Assembly: GCF_002775205.1 (NCBI RefSeq)
Contig: NC_036461.1
Location: 22,000,875 to 22,064,874, forward strand
DNA length: 64,000 nt
Reading direction: 5' to 3'
From: Xiphophorus maculatus
Lineage: Eukaryota; Chordata; Actinopteri; Cyprinodontiformes; Poeciliidae
In this document: positions 30,474 to 42,905 of the stretch, piece by piece
Position numbering within the stretch: the first letter of the stretch is position 1
Layout: each line of letters opens with the position of its first letter
Program-made: the position numbers and the translations under genes
The notes under the pieces: generated by a model
The model's database searches: none
The model's input: only the letters and a program-made list of their open reading frames with translations
What the model was told of the DNA's origin: nothing

Positions 30474-33400
30474 ATGGAGGCTCGTTTCAACCCCACGGTT
30501 CTGCTACACAGATTAGGTTTGTATATTTTTTTCTATTTATATATGTGTCAGCTGTTGCCTAGAAACGATTTTAAGGTGGATTAGCTTCTGGGATATTGTG
30601 CACCCATCGGTGGCTACTTCCTTCTCGCGAAGCCACGGATCTGATTTCTGTTAGCCCGGTACCAGTAACTGAGCAGCCGGTAACTAGCTTTGGACAGGCT
30701 GGTCACCCACTTGATTACCTACTTCCTCTGTTGTCCATTAGCACCGATCGGCTGGTGTTGGCCTCGGATAGACTGACCACGCATAGGCCGCTGGTCTCCC
30801 GCGACTCGTACTAAATTCTTTAAAGAAAAATGTTGCCAAGTCCGCATAGAGTGTCTTCAGCGACATGTATAAATGCATTTATGTGTTCTTTTGACGAAGG
30901 TTACTGTAGTCCTGCTTGAAACCAAGCAGTATCAATAAAGTGCTTTATTGAGGGATTATCAGTTGACGTCACTCTACGTCAGCGTCCACTGTACTGCGCA
31001 TGTCGCCTGCAGGAAAAAGCGAAAAATATATTATTGGTTGATAGTGGTATTTTATTTGCCTTTACAATTAGGCTAATCAAATTAGAGACTCCTAACCGCA
31101 CAAACACAGGAGATCTTGTCTTTTTTTGCTTTTTGCTGGACCAGTTCTAGTGTGATCCAGATGAAAAACAAAACAAAAAAGAAGCATTAATATTGCCTTT
31201 GATTGAAGTTTCACAAATGGAAAAAAGTTAATATATAGTAAACACTATGTTCTCACTGGCAGTACATTGGCCTGTTCTAACATGTACACTTTACTTATGG
31301 CAAGGATACCTTTTCTGTCAAGTTCAGTATTTAAAAAGTGTTTCTTCTGAAGCTCTTGTCAAGCTCAGTTGTCCCAGGAATTTGGAAAACAAAAAAGACT
31401 AAAATCAGTCTGAATGTTTGTCTTCAACGAAGATGAGGCTGGTTGAATCTTTCTCTCTTTCACTTTTGTAGTTTCCTGCTTGTTTTGGTGCCTTCCATAC
31501 ATTTACTTTCTAGTACTGTCTGCCAGAATGTCAGACAGTACAGGTTAAAAAAAAACAGTAGCTAGTTAAAAAAAATGGAGGCTGACATACAGCTGATTTA
31601 TTTTATTTTTAAAATTGGATTTTGGAATATAGTGAAATAGTTTTTGATCGTGGTATTGAGAATCAGATTTCTTATGCAATTTTTTTATTTATTTTTTGTC
31701 ACACCATTATCAAGCAAACTCCGCTCTTTCTGACCTCAGATATAGATTTTAAATCCACATCTCCAGTTATTACCTTTGGCACTCTGTTATAACCTTTTCC
31801 CTTTCCTTCATTAAAATGTATGGAGGAGGCGTAAACTGTGCAAATAGTATCTTTTTTTCCCCCAAATGGTAGATCCTTAGCTACTTCACTGCCTGCCCTC
31901 CATCTGCATTCCTCTCTTGTGTAAAATGAATTTGACATCACGTTAAAGTTACATATTTTAAATATTCCACATTGCTGAACAGGGCACACACACACACACA
32001 CAAAAGGAACAAGTTCCATACACAAGCTCTATCAGTTTTTTTGTGTCAACACAAACCAGCACACAACACATTCACATTCCACTTTCTTGTAAAGATTACT
32101 CCAAAAAAATATGCAAACATTTCCCACACAAAGAACAGAATATTCAGTTTGTTACAATATTATGTTTTGAAGCTTGATGGTTATTTTGCGGTCATTAGTA
32201 AATGACCATCTGAACACATCTGTGTTTGATTAGCTAATTTAAACACCTGATGAAATGTTTACATGTCAGAACGTAGGCGTGTTGGTTATTTTTTTCAACT
32301 GAACCGAAACACGCTGAATTCTGCAGCATATGCACATGTAAAAGTTGTCAAAGTCAAGCTAGCACAACTAACCTACCTTCCTCTACCTCTCTCTTTTTTT
32401 TTTCAATTAAAACTTGTTTCTGACCTGTGAAATGTGATACTCGTGGACTTTTTGTGGTTGCCACAGTGTTGACAATTAGTTGCAAATCACCGTGTAAAAC
32501 AGGAAGTGACCATAGCTTTTGTCTATGAAGGTCGGACTTCGCCCAAACTAGTCCCTGTGGTGGCTACACGGTCAGAGAGGCACTCGACTGCGAGAGCCGC
32601 TCAGTGCTGCTTGCAGCTTGAATTTTCTTTTATTATGTTTTGTGTGAGGATTATTTAATAGTTGCCAATGTCAAAAAAAATGTTTAAACCGAGAAATGTT
32701 TAGTGAGTCACTTTACGTGAAAGTCTGCGATGCAGTCTAAATACATTCTAAAATGTGTAATGTGCTTCAATGTTTCTTGCAGATGTTCAACAGTTAATGG
32801 TAGTTAAAGAAGAAACTTCTGATGACCACAAACCTTGTGTTGACCTGTATGACCCAGAGCCCCACCACGTAAAAGAGGAACAGGAGGGAATCTGCATTAG
32901 TCTGTGGGGAGGGCAGTTCAGTGGGAAGGAGAAGATTGATACCTTCAAGTTTCCAATCACTGCTATTGCCATAAAGACAGAAGATGATGAACATCCCCCT
33001 CTGCTCTCGCAGTTTTATCAAGACCAAATTAAATACAGAGCGTTTCCAGAAGAGAACGATGAATGGGAATCCCTCAAGATAGAAGATCATGGGGATGGTT
33101 TCAACTCCTTAGAGCCCGAAGACACTGAGAGGGATGAAGAGGACGATGATGATGTAAAGTACCCCGTCTCTGAGCTGACACACTTGTCAGACTCTGGACT
33201 GAAAACTAAAAACATGGGCAGTGAATGGAAGGAGAGTAGAGCTCCTGAGTCAGAGGAAGACCTTGTTGACCGAGTTTTAAGCGTCTCTGAAATTACCGAA
33301 CAACTGTTCCGTTGTTATTCTTTCCAGAGACATATGGCAGATTCAGAAACGGGACATTTAAGCTCCTTGGATGACAGTGGATTGAAAGAGAAGGAAATCG

Positions 33401-34023
33401 TGGACTTAGAAGTCCAGACAGGAGAAAAGTTTCACTGTGAAGACTGTGGAAAAATGTTCAGCCATGAACGAACTTTAAACACACACATGAGAATCCACAG
33501 GGAACCTAAACCTTACTGTTGCGTACTCTGTGGAAATGGATTTAGCACAAAATCAAGTCTAAACAGACACATCAGAGTCCACACAGGACAGAAACCTTAC
33601 TGCTGTGATCTCTGTGGCCGTAAATTCTCTCAAAAGGGACATTTGGCGCAACACGTGGTGCTCCACACCGGACAGAAACCCTTCTGTTGTGATGTCTGTG
33701 GACAAAGATTTAGCCTGAAAACATGTCTAACCAGGCACATGAGAGTCCACACAGGAGAGAAATCTTACTGTTGCAGCATCTGTGGATATAGATCTTCTCA
33801 AAAAGGACATTTAGCACAACACATGGTCGTCCACACTGGAGAGAGACCTTTCCATTGTAATCTCTGTGGACAAAGATTCACAGGGAAATCAAGTTTAAAG
33901 AAACACACGAGAATCCACACAGGTCAAAAACCTTTCTGTTGTTATCTCTGTGGACACAGGTTTACACAAAAATCCAACTTAAATGCACACATGAAAATCC
34001 ACGCTAACAGGGAAGTTGCTTAG
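30474..34023 (+). CDS. C2H2 zinc-finger protein, seven fingers, two coding exons
   Basis: Exon 2 (32783-34023) is certain: an open frame after the acceptor TTTCTTGCAG, beginning DVQQLMVVKEE, with acidic EEDDDD near 33140 and VKEEQEGI typical of teleost zinc-finger genes. Seven C2H2 fingers with TGQKP/TGEK linkers fill residues from about 225 to the end (FHCEDCG to FCCYLCG). Exon 1 is my proposal: ATG at 30474 in a strong context (GCCACCATGG), 14 codons, donor at 30517. It ends in phase 1 and joins exon 2 exactly (HRL-D-VQQ), giving 427 residues. An unseen exon between them is possible. Finger 5 reads CGYRSSQKG and lacks the usual aromatic residue. Likely a nuclear DNA-binding regulator; target unknown. 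It is the sister of the inverted pseudogene at 21150-24940. Confidence 0.8.
31985..32002. repeat. (CA)9 microsatellite
   Basis: Uninterrupted CA dinucleotides inside the proposed intron of the zinc-finger gene. Confidence 0.95.
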
Positions 34024-34124
34024 TTATGAATAAACAAACTGCAAAGCTGCAGTCGACTGTAAAATATTTGATTAGTAGTTGGTTTTAGCGTTTCTCTTGT
34101 GATAAATTTTTGTATATTTCAGAA

Positions 34125-34130
34125 ATTAAA
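34125..34130 (+). terminator. Poly(A) signal of the zinc-finger gene
   Basis: ATTAAA, the common variant hexamer, lies about 100 bp after the stop codon at 34023. Confidence 0.5.
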
Positions 34131-35680
34131 GAAATATGACTTTGCTTCACAGCTCTATCCTGACGCCTTGATATTGACCTGTGTCTCTAAGAAACTCCCC
34201 CATCAGCATGTCGTCACAATGCTCCCCCATGATTCCTTTTACAACTGAGAAGTTGTTTGTAAAAACTCAAAACGTTTAGAATTTTGAGAGAAATATCAGA
34301 ATTTTTAGAAAAGAGTCAGATTTTTTTTTCAGCAGCTCTAATCCTTTTCCATAGGTTACTGCCCCTATTTTAGACATGATTAATTTTTCCTTTATTCCAG
34401 ACAAGTCCCACGGACTCTTGAGGTGGCTGCAGTTAAACAGCTGCCTCATGAAACCTCTTGATCAAGATGAGTCCGTAAATTAGACCTTCAGTGGTGTGGA
34501 AAAGTTTTCTCCCCTTCCTGGTTTCCTGTTGTTGGCCTGCTGGTCACACTTGAGTGTTTCAGAACATCAGATCAAACTTGTTTAGGTTACAACAGTTTGT
34601 TTTGTAGCTGGGCCAGTCCTAAAGTGGCCCAGGTGCAAAAAGAAAGAAAGAAAGAAAAAAGCATGGAAATCAGCCGTTGTTGAAGTTTCACAAATCACAC
34701 AGTTGGTTTCAAATATTCTCCAATTGATATAATATTATAGTGTTTTAGTTTTTAAACTAGAACAAGTTAAAGATACTTTGGGTTGTGAAAAATGTATTTC
34801 TGCATTTATAATTATGTCAAAATTGGTCCTCCAAAGTACTACAGCGTAGCTTATTATTTGGTAGGGTTCTTTTTATGACAGAAAATGCATTAAAAAAAAT
34901 TGTAGCATGTAGTGTCTCTTAAATGACAGCAGGTGTCAGTAATAGGTTGACTTCCTACATGCAAGAATTCACCGCCAATTGAAATCTGAATGTTAGAAAG
35001 TCAATTTTTAAACATCTGTGTATCACTCATTTTGGTTAGGATCATCAGTGATCAGTTTTAATATTTTAAAAATGCAAACAGTCCCTTAAAGTAAACTCAG
35101 CTTAGTACCTCTCAAATGCTGAGGCCACGGCATCAGTTAAAACTAATCTATATATTTTTATGTTGTATTTTAGTTTTGCATGTTGTAAAAATACCTGTTG
35201 GAAAAACACTACTGCTTGACCTTTGCCCATTTTGGACAGTGGAAATGAGTTGAGCCAACCTATATGCTAAACATCCTTTTAATTCCACATTTCTGTATTT
35301 TTTATTAATCTGACTTAATGTTCTAATCTAAATATGTTGTATTTTGATTCGCTTTAAATGGAAAATCATCATAATTAACTGAAATAAAAGCTTAACATCA
35401 CTGTGTAATTAATCTGTCTCAGTGAATTATTATTGAAGAAACATGAACTTTTTAAAATTTACTGAATACATCTATTCAGTAAATATTGAATATAAAAAAT
35501 ATCTACTGAATATATTTTGTCTCCAAAGAGATAAAGGGATGATAGATGAAACTGAAATGTGCATTTTCCTCAACTCGTCAAGAGAAAGATATTGAAACAA
35601 AACATTTTTCCCTCATGCCTTCACTGTCCCAAAAACCAGAACAGAAAGAAGTGTGGTGGGTTTTTGATAACTTTAGACCC
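34131..35680. other. Gene-free AT-rich stretch
   Basis: Includes an (AAAG)n run at 34637-34659. No exon or RNA gene recognised. Confidence 0.4.
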
Positions 35681-35684
35681 TTGC

Positions 35685-36500
35685 AGAACAATTCACACCC
35701 CTGGAACTTGTTCACTTTTTTCAAATTGTTACAAGCACAAATTTAATTTTGTATTTTGTTGGTGGTTCAGGTGAAAAAGTAGCTCAAAATTAGGAAGAGG
35801 AAAGGAAATTACCCATAATTTTCAAATTTTTTATGAATAAAATTCTGAAAATGTTACATGTATTTGTATTCAGATGTTGTAAGTTAGTAGTTTGTGGAAT
35901 AATTAGAGCTGAAAGTGTTTTGTATGCCTAGAGGCTGAAAGGTTTGACCTTTTTTGGGGGGGCGCAAGACAATCTTAGTCATATTGGATGGAGAGTACCG
36001 GTTAGCATCAATTTTACAGTGTTAGCTCTGGACCATTCCTGCACTTTGATTTATGCTATCCCGCTGTAGTTCTGGCTGTATTTTTAGGGTTGTTGTCTTG
36101 CGGTAAAGCGAATCTCTGTCCCAATCTGAAGTCGTGTGAAACCTCAGATTGTTTTTTTTTCCCCCTCTTTTGACCTGTGTGTAGCTACATCCTACGTTCC
36201 TGTTTTGGATAGTTTGTATTTATTGACAGAATTTGGACGCTAAAGTTCATTTCAACCGTGTTTTGTGTAATCTTTTGCATAACATTTCTGTAGGGACAAT
36301 CGGTGAAAAATGGCCATTTGGCTTATTCTTGCACATTTACACAGCAAGGTTCATTAATGTGCGTTGTCCCTGCCAAATAAATGAATCAATTCTCAAACAG
36401 CATCATAACAGCATGATGCTGCCACCACCATTTTCAACCAGGTGCATGATGTGTTCAGGGAAATGTATGACAACAGTATGGTGACTCAGTCTGAACATGC
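35685..36500 (-). repeat. Degenerate Tc1-like relic
   Basis: The left part 'acacccctggaacttgttca' resembles the terminal segment of common fish Tc1 elements. At 36411-36432 'gcatgatgctgccaccacca' is the reverse complement of the transposase stretch that usually reads GGGSIM. The rest is too eroded to translate. Boundaries are approximate. Confidence 0.5.
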
Positions 36501-36844
36501 GGGGCAAAAGATAACGTAACAAGGCATGTTTTTTTTTACACTTTAACCACAGTAATATGAAATTTTACAGCGAAAAACGTAAATTTGGGCATTACCTTCA
36601 GTTGAAAGCAGAGCGACAAACTTTCAGGAAACTAACAACAAATAAGCACTAACGAGGCTAGCAAGGTAGTTCCCACAGCGCTCTTTAAAGAAGACTGAAA
36701 CTCTAGTCTGTTTACTCACTCTAGCTGCGTCCAGCTAAAAAGTCAGTTGATAAACAGCAAAACTATCTGTAAAACCATTTTGTTGTAAGTTTAGATTCAG
36801 TACTTCTTCCATCTTAAACTTCAAAGACTCTCGCAATTATCAGC

Positions 36845-36945
36845 TCAGTAGGCTTCTTCATCTTTTTTATGGCGGTTGGGAAGCAACGTTTAGATGTGCA
36901 TTACTGCCATCTACTGGAATGGAGTGTGGATCTGCAATCTTTTCT
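36845..36945 (-). repeat. LINE 3' end, second copy
   Basis: 'atggcggttgggaagcaacg' and 'gccatctactggaatggagt' closely match the 3' end at 27960-28025, in the same orientation. Only about 100 bp are present. Confidence 0.65.
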
Positions 36946-38607
36946 TACAATACAACAATGCTGCAAACACGGAGAACAAAGGCGGCACCCACAGCGACAG
37001 TCTGCATTCTGATTGGCTGAAACACGCTGGAATGTAAATATTTTTGATTGGTTATGCAGGCTATCCAGCTTTCCTAACCTCAGCTTTATTAAAGAGACTT
37101 CCTCGTTTTATGTTGGTTACGTTTGATTTGAGAGAATAAAAGATTTTCTTAAACATGTTTAAGACTATGTTTATTTTTACATTTCAAACTTATGCGATCA
37201 ATCTGATTTTTAAAAAAATGTAAGCGATTGACAGCACAAATATTTGCTGATGTTTAGCATAAAATGATGTCAAAAATAATGTTCTAATGTCCAGTCTAAA
37301 TATGAGCCATGAGCAACCTGTTACTGCAGCAGCACAGAGGCTCTCTTCTGTTGCTATTTCTAGATTTGATAGCCTGCAGCATTATGAAAGCTACAGAATA
37401 AATTCCTTTCATATCCAGCGCAAACCCCACACCCAGGCTGACAGCGAGCTGGCCACCCTTAAAACGTGGGAATACAGAGGCTCTGTGTGTCAACAATGAT
37501 GAAGGTTTTTGCTGTTTGACATGCATGTAAATTACGTGGTATAAATAAAAAATACGCCCCGGCTCACGGCAGGTGAGACATCAAGCCAAAAAATCTGGGC
37601 TACAGGAATCTCATAACCAAAAATGTCTGGGAGTCAGGTCAGTAAGAAATAAGAGGTTTGACAACAGGAACATGATTTGCTCAATGTTGGTCTTGCACTG
37701 CCCTCTGCTGACACAAAAACAGAACTGCAAGAGCCTGAAAGAAAAAAATCCTTTCTTCCTTTGTTGACCGTTATCTGTGTACTACTTACCTTCAGTACTC
37801 AGCGTTTTCCAGTAGGTTTCCAGGAAGTTTCTGCTGTTTTTGAAACTTCTGCGTGTTGCAAAAGAATTCCAACCATTTGAAATTTTTGTGGAAAATTTGG
37901 TTTTTAAAACATATTCTTTTTAAAAGATGTGTTTATATTTATTCCTGGTGAGGAAATACCTTTCAGAACCACCTCTCCAGGCCCTTGTTGATCTCTGTGA
38001 TGCTACTTGTTCACTGACGCTCTCTAACAAACCTTTTGAAGTCTTCACAGAGCTGCTACATGTACAATGAGCTTTGATAGCACAGGTTGACTCTGTTTGC
38101 CAGACAAGCTGTTGAGTTTCCATTGACCATATAATCGGGCAATTGGTGTGTTAATGGAAACACCCCAATTTTGAAAAAACCTCATTTTTTGATTAAAAGT
38201 TTTGCCGCTCGGATCAGTTTTTTTTTTTTTTTTTAGGCTGTATCAAAATGAGTGTGTTTTGCAATACTGCAATGGAAACACTTTTCATGTCGAGTCGTCA
38301 ACGACCGGATGTTACTGCTGGCGAGAAGGAGACGACAGGAAGTGTTAGGGGGATCATGGCCCGGCATGTTCTTAATTCACATATCAGGTGAACAGACTTA
38401 TTCAGTGATTATAATTATGTTTCTTATTTAAGCAGAAACACCGCAATTGCAAAATTGTGTTGTTTTTTTGTTGTTGACATTAGCAGAATATCTACAAAGT
38501 TTTGTGCACATTTTTAATGGAAACAGAGCCAGTGACTTCTGAAGGGAACTGGCTGTTCCGGATTTTATTTTGTGGCGTCAAGGCAAAGAGCGCTAATTAT
38601 GAATTAT
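36946..38607. other. Gene-free stretch
   Basis: A less AT-rich patch at 37290-37500 with an uninterrupted 70-codon frame has no family signature and could be a conserved non-coding block. Poly(T) at 38218-38235. Nothing else recognised. Confidence 0.35.
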
Positions 38608-38642
38608 GAAGTGCTATCAGATTTGTAATCTGATAGCACTTC
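38608..38642. repeat. Perfect 16-bp hairpin with 3-nt loop
   Basis: GAAGTGCTATCAGATT, then TGT, then its exact reverse complement. Not part of any element I recognise. Confidence 0.9.
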
Positions 38643-38892
38643 CAGTTCCTCACATTAAGGGAGGTTATGAATCGAAGTGGTAACGTCGCGTCTTTAGAAC
38701 GTAATCTTCAGCAGCATATTTTTCTCCTAAATGAATGAAAGTTCTTTGAGCAATTCAGAATATTTTCATGACTCTGTTTACTGATTAGTCAATGTATCTC
38801 CCAACACCATGAATGGATAAAGTATTCCTTTAAGTCCTAACCTATGGGGTTCCTTTATTGAGGCGTTGTTGCTTGGACTTTCCATTGTCAAG

Positions 38893-38965
38893 TGCGTATG
38901 GTTGTAGTCAACAATGAGACGAATTACAACTACAACTACGGCCCTGAGCAACCAAGCCCACCCAG
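38893..38965 (+). CDS. Candidate exon 1 of an unassigned plus-strand gene
   Basis: A 73-nt block between AG (38891-38892) and a good donor (CCCAG|GTAGGT at 38966). In the open frame it reads RMVVVNNETNYNYNYGPEQ then PSPP. It begins with two bases of a split codon and ends with two bases of another. I do not recognise the protein. The following candidate at 41821 has the complementary phase. It could be a chance ORF. Confidence 0.3.
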
Positions 38966-39534
38966 GTAGGTGTGTGTATGTTCATCTATTCCATTTTTAT
39001 GTGTGTGTGTGTTTGTGCAGACATCCATATCTGATCATCCTTGTGTGTGGTCTGGAACCGAACCAGCTATCAGTGATGAGTTAAAGTCATTTTCTACTTG
39101 TTTTTTTCCCCTACAGGTTTCATTCCTCTTTCGTCCCCTTTCTTTCTCTCCCTCTTTCCTCCCCCATTCGCTCATTCCGCCACCTCTTTCTCTCATTCTC
39201 AGACACTGAGTCAGCGGCCTGTCAGTGCGTCTGTCAGTCAGTCAGTCAGTCATTCAGCTCCTCTCTGTTTTTGTCTTTGATCTCTCCTTGCCATGGCGCG
39301 GCGGAGTGCCGGCGTGTTGTGTCGTCTTCCTCGTTTTAATCTAAACTCGACAGAACACCTTGAGCGCTGAAAATCCAAATTGTGAAAAACATGAAATAAA
39401 ACCAGCCACTGCTAGATAGTTTCATTTTGGGGAAAGACACATTCATGAACTTCTTTAAAACTGATTGTTTGATCGGTTAAAAGGAGTCTGAAATGCTGTA
39501 CTATGTGCTGTCTGAGACAACACATTCATTGCCT
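38966..39534. other. Gene-free stretch
   Basis: Pyrimidine-rich tract at 39100-39200 (CTTTCTCTCCCTCTTTCCTC type) and a short (GTCA)n run near 39230-39250. No exon recognised. Confidence 0.35.
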
Positions 39535-40430
39535 TGCAAAGGTTTTTATATCAATCTTTTCTTATTTTGTGCAGTCATGAACTTTAAATTGAATTAATGG
39601 GATTTCATGAGACCAAAAAACACCAAAAATGTCCATAGTAAGGAAGAGGGAGATTATTATTCTTTACAATGAATAAAAAAGTCAGGAGTGCATTACTCTG
39701 ACACCCCTAAATAAAACCCAGTGCAGCCAATTTTCTACTGAAATTACTGCAAATGCAGTGTGTCTATTATTTAGTCTTACAGGGGAAGCATTATGTATTT
39801 CCCAGACACATAGTGCCGTTTTATAGCATGTTCACTAATAACATATAAACTAGTGAAATAATCTGCCAGCCCACAGGTAACTTTTCTTAGACAATATCTA
39901 GGAATTATTCACTTAAAACAGACTTGCTGAAGAGCTACTTGTAAGTTAGTTTTGTCTTATTGCAAGTGCATTTGGTATTTGCACTAGAAAATAGACCAGA
40001 ATGTATTTTTGCAGTGAGGACAAAGAAATTGGTCAGAGTTGACTGGAAGATAGAGTTAAATTCAGGGTGATCCTGGAAGAAAACCAATCGACTGTAAAAA
40101 ACCTGAGACTGGTGTGAAGGATGAGCCCCGGTAGGATAACACTAAATCAAAACTACAGCTAGAATGACTTAAAGTTCAGATCCAAATTCATCTGACAATT
40201 TGTGCGAGGTCTTAGAAATGCTTTTTAATAATGTTTGGGTTATTAGGCAAAAAATCCCCCCCAAAAAACAGTTTCTTGAAACACCTGCACTTATTTGCTT
40301 TTAATGCAGTATGAGAAATGGGGGGGAAAGGGCGTGGTCAGCGAGGTCTTCATATTGTACTTTTGTACGTCTGTACAGCACTTTGGTGAAGTTTGCTGTA
40401 TTTTTTTAAAAAATGTGCTACATTAAAAAA
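39535..40430 (+). repeat. Degenerate Tc1-like relic
   Basis: 'tggtcagagttgactggaag' through 'gatcctggaagaaaacc' and 'aaaacctgagactggtg' at 40030-40120 corresponds to the transposase section that in fish Tc1 copies reads LVRVDGKM ... ILEENL ... DLRLG. The region from about 39536 resembles the terminal segment ('aatgggatttcatgagacca'). Stops and indels destroy the frame. Confidence 0.55.
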
Positions 40431-41820
40431 AAATAAATTTAATGTGCAAAGCTGGGAAATACATCCCACATATGCAGCGATTATGGCCTTGAAGCTGAAC
40501 TACTACTAAGTACTGAAAGGAAAGTAGGAAAAGATAAGAGAGGTGCTTAAAGCACATGTTTGTTTACAAAAAAAAAAAACATCTATGAAGGTACTCAGAA
40601 CAAGCTGGAGGCTTTTCCTCTTTTCTGTGAATGCCTTGCAGCGTTTGATGCTGGGCATGGACGGTGACCGCATCGAAAATAAGGAAGAAAACTAGTAAAT
40701 CTCAGAAGAAATTTTGAATAAAAGACACCTCTCTACATTTTATCACATTGCGATAATAAACTCTATAGGTGATTGGGGTCTTTGGGTCGTGACTTGTGTG
40801 TTAGCATTTTGTTCATTTTGAGGCAGCCTATCATTGCCGTTAATGTCTTGCCATACTTAGCACAGTTTTCTTAATTATTTCTTGCTTTCTAATCTCTGTG
40901 CTTTTTAATTTAGACTTTCATATGTGGTCTTAGTTGTTTTTCTCTTTTGTAATGTTTCTTCAGCTCCCTGTTTTCACTCTACACCATTTCTCCATTGTTC
41001 TCTGCTACAACATTAATCCTATATCAAAAAGAAAAAGTAAAATGCAATCAAAATTCATTTGTTTCTCTGTCATATTGCATTTAAATTATAACTCAAAAAC
41101 TTTTTTATTGACTTATTACAGACTAGTGAACTAGCAGACTACAACTGAAGGCATAAAACAAAAACAAATTTTGTGTTTTGAAAGAACACAAAATCCGACC
41201 AAGTATTTCTCATCTGGTTTCTGGTTGCAAATATTTGAAATAAGACAAAAACAAACTTACAAGTAGCTAACTGTAGGAGTTTGTTTTAAGTCAATAATTT
41301 CTTGATATTGATGAAAAAGTTCTAGTCAGATTTTTCAATTGTGGGAAAAAAAAAATTATAAGAGAAATAAGTGGAACAAGTAGTTACAAAAAACAATAAA
41401 CAAAAACAATATTAAGAAATTATTGACTTGAAACAAGCTGCTATGTCTTGATGCAAAGTGACGTGTAAGTTAGTTTTGTCTTATTTCAGGTGTACTACAT
41501 TTGCCTTAGTAATTACACCAAAAATATTTAGTAAGATTTTATTTTTGCAGTGTCTCATTCAGCATTTTCTGATCATCCACAAAAAAAAAAAAAAAAAAAA
41601 AAAGAATAAGTAAATACAAAAACAAAAGAATAATCAAATAGAGTACATCTTTAAAACATTCTGGGGAATAAAAGAACAGCACAGAAGTTGTTTTAATGTT
41701 TCATTTAGTCATTATGAAGTAATGGAGCTTGTCAGCAAACTTTAGAATGTATCTAAAACTCTCTGTATCAGTGGTTTTTTTTTATTTTTTTATTTAATTT
41801 TTAATTTTGTTTTTAAATAG
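40431..41820. other. Gene-free AT-rich stretch
   Basis: Two near-identical motifs, 'aagttagttttgtcttatt' at about 39944 and 41464, point to a dispersed low-copy repeat. Poly(A) at 41581-41603. No exon recognised before the candidate at 41821. Confidence 0.35.
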
Positions 41821-41908
41821 AGCTGTTGTTCTGTGGCTCCCTGGTGGAGCGGTGGTCGCCTGCTCCGCCCTGGCACTGCTCCAGAACAAAAGGATTACTG
41901 CTGAACAG
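41821..41908 (+). CDS. Candidate exon 2 of the same unassigned gene (hydrophobic segment)
   Basis: An 88-nt, GC-rich island in AT-rich sequence, between TTTTTAAATAG and the donor GTATAA. Its open frame reads AVVLWLPGGAVVACSALALL and then QNKRITAEQ: a hydrophobic stretch that could be a membrane segment, then a charged end. It needs one base from the left to complete its first codon, which the exon at 38893-38965 supplies. Two other frames are also open for much of this length, so support is limited. Confidence 0.3.
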
Positions 41909-42297
41909 GTATAATCGGGGCTGTTTCCTCCATCAGCGCAGGACTATTTGATGGGAGCCGGTGTTTAGAAGAGGCTCCACAGGATGAGATGCTCTTTAGC
42001 TCTAATCTCTGTAAGCCCTTTACTTACTGCAGGCCGGGGTCCCACAGACGTTCCCTTGTCACGTTTTGCAGCTCATTGCTGCAAGTCTCCTGAAGCAGGT
42101 TGACAGCATACAGTTTCACAGAACAGAATATAAAGTTGCCCCTCTTTTTTAATCTTTCTTATACACATGATTCTGTTTGTGAGTCACGTGCGGCGCTTTC
42201 GTCGTCTTTGAGGGAACAACCGTCTTGTTATAAATCGCAACTTCTTTTTTTTTTTTTTTTTTTTACTTAAAATTCTTACTTTGTTGTTTGCATTTCA

Positions 42298-42326
42298 ATA
42301 TTCATGTTGCATTTCAACATGAATAT
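42298..42326. repeat. Perfect 12-bp hairpin with 5-nt loop
   Basis: ATATTCATGTTG, CATTT, then the exact reverse complement. The element GCATTTCAA occurs twice around it. Confidence 0.85.
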
Positions 42327-42544
42327 CTGATCTCTTTAAAATGATTTTACGTTTTTTATAAGAATCAATAAATGGTTAAAAGTAAACCGTAATGCGTTCC
42401 GCCTTCGTTTGAATGCGTTAATTTAAAAGGGACGTTGCCCATAAATGATTTAAAGTGGTTTTTCAACAGTAATCTGAACTTTTGGCGCAACATTCAAAAC
42501 TCTGTCTGAAATTAAAAAAGCAAAGCAAAAAAAAAAAAAAAAAC

Positions 42545-42645
42545 TATTTATCACTCTGAGCACACAGTCATGCCCCTGAAACAAGGCAGTGGCAGCAACA
42601 TGCTGCGGAGTTTTTCTGCAGCAGGGACAAATAATCTGATGAGTT
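42545..42645 (+). repeat. Tc1-like transposase fragment
   Basis: 'agtggcagcaacatgctgcg' and 'gtttttctgcagcagggaca' match the fish Tc1 stretch that normally reads GGSIMLWGCFSAAGT, with substitutions. Only about 100 bp persist. Confidence 0.5.
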
Positions 42646-42647
42646 TG

Positions 42648-42905
42648 CGTAGCGAATTTCAGCAGTCAGGCAGTTCAAAGTGCTTTACATCATAAAAACA
42701 TAACAGTCACCAATTATGAAAGAAGCGGTAAACATTGCATTTTGTCAAATACCATCATCAAAATCACCCAGAATAATAATCCTTAAATATATTCATCAAT
42801 GCTCCAGTTATTATTAATCAAAGCCAACTAAGCAGGTGGCTAGCAGGTTAGCTTTGATTTCAAGGATCTCGGTGTTTCAGCAGTTTTTTGGGTTTTTGTC
42901 GAGAT
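42648..42905 (+). repeat. Copy of the repeat at 11810-12445
   Basis: 'caggcagttcaaagtgcttt' through 'ttgatttcaaggatctcggt' follows the same order of blocks as at 11810 and 58424, in the same orientation. No intact ORF. Confidence 0.6.
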
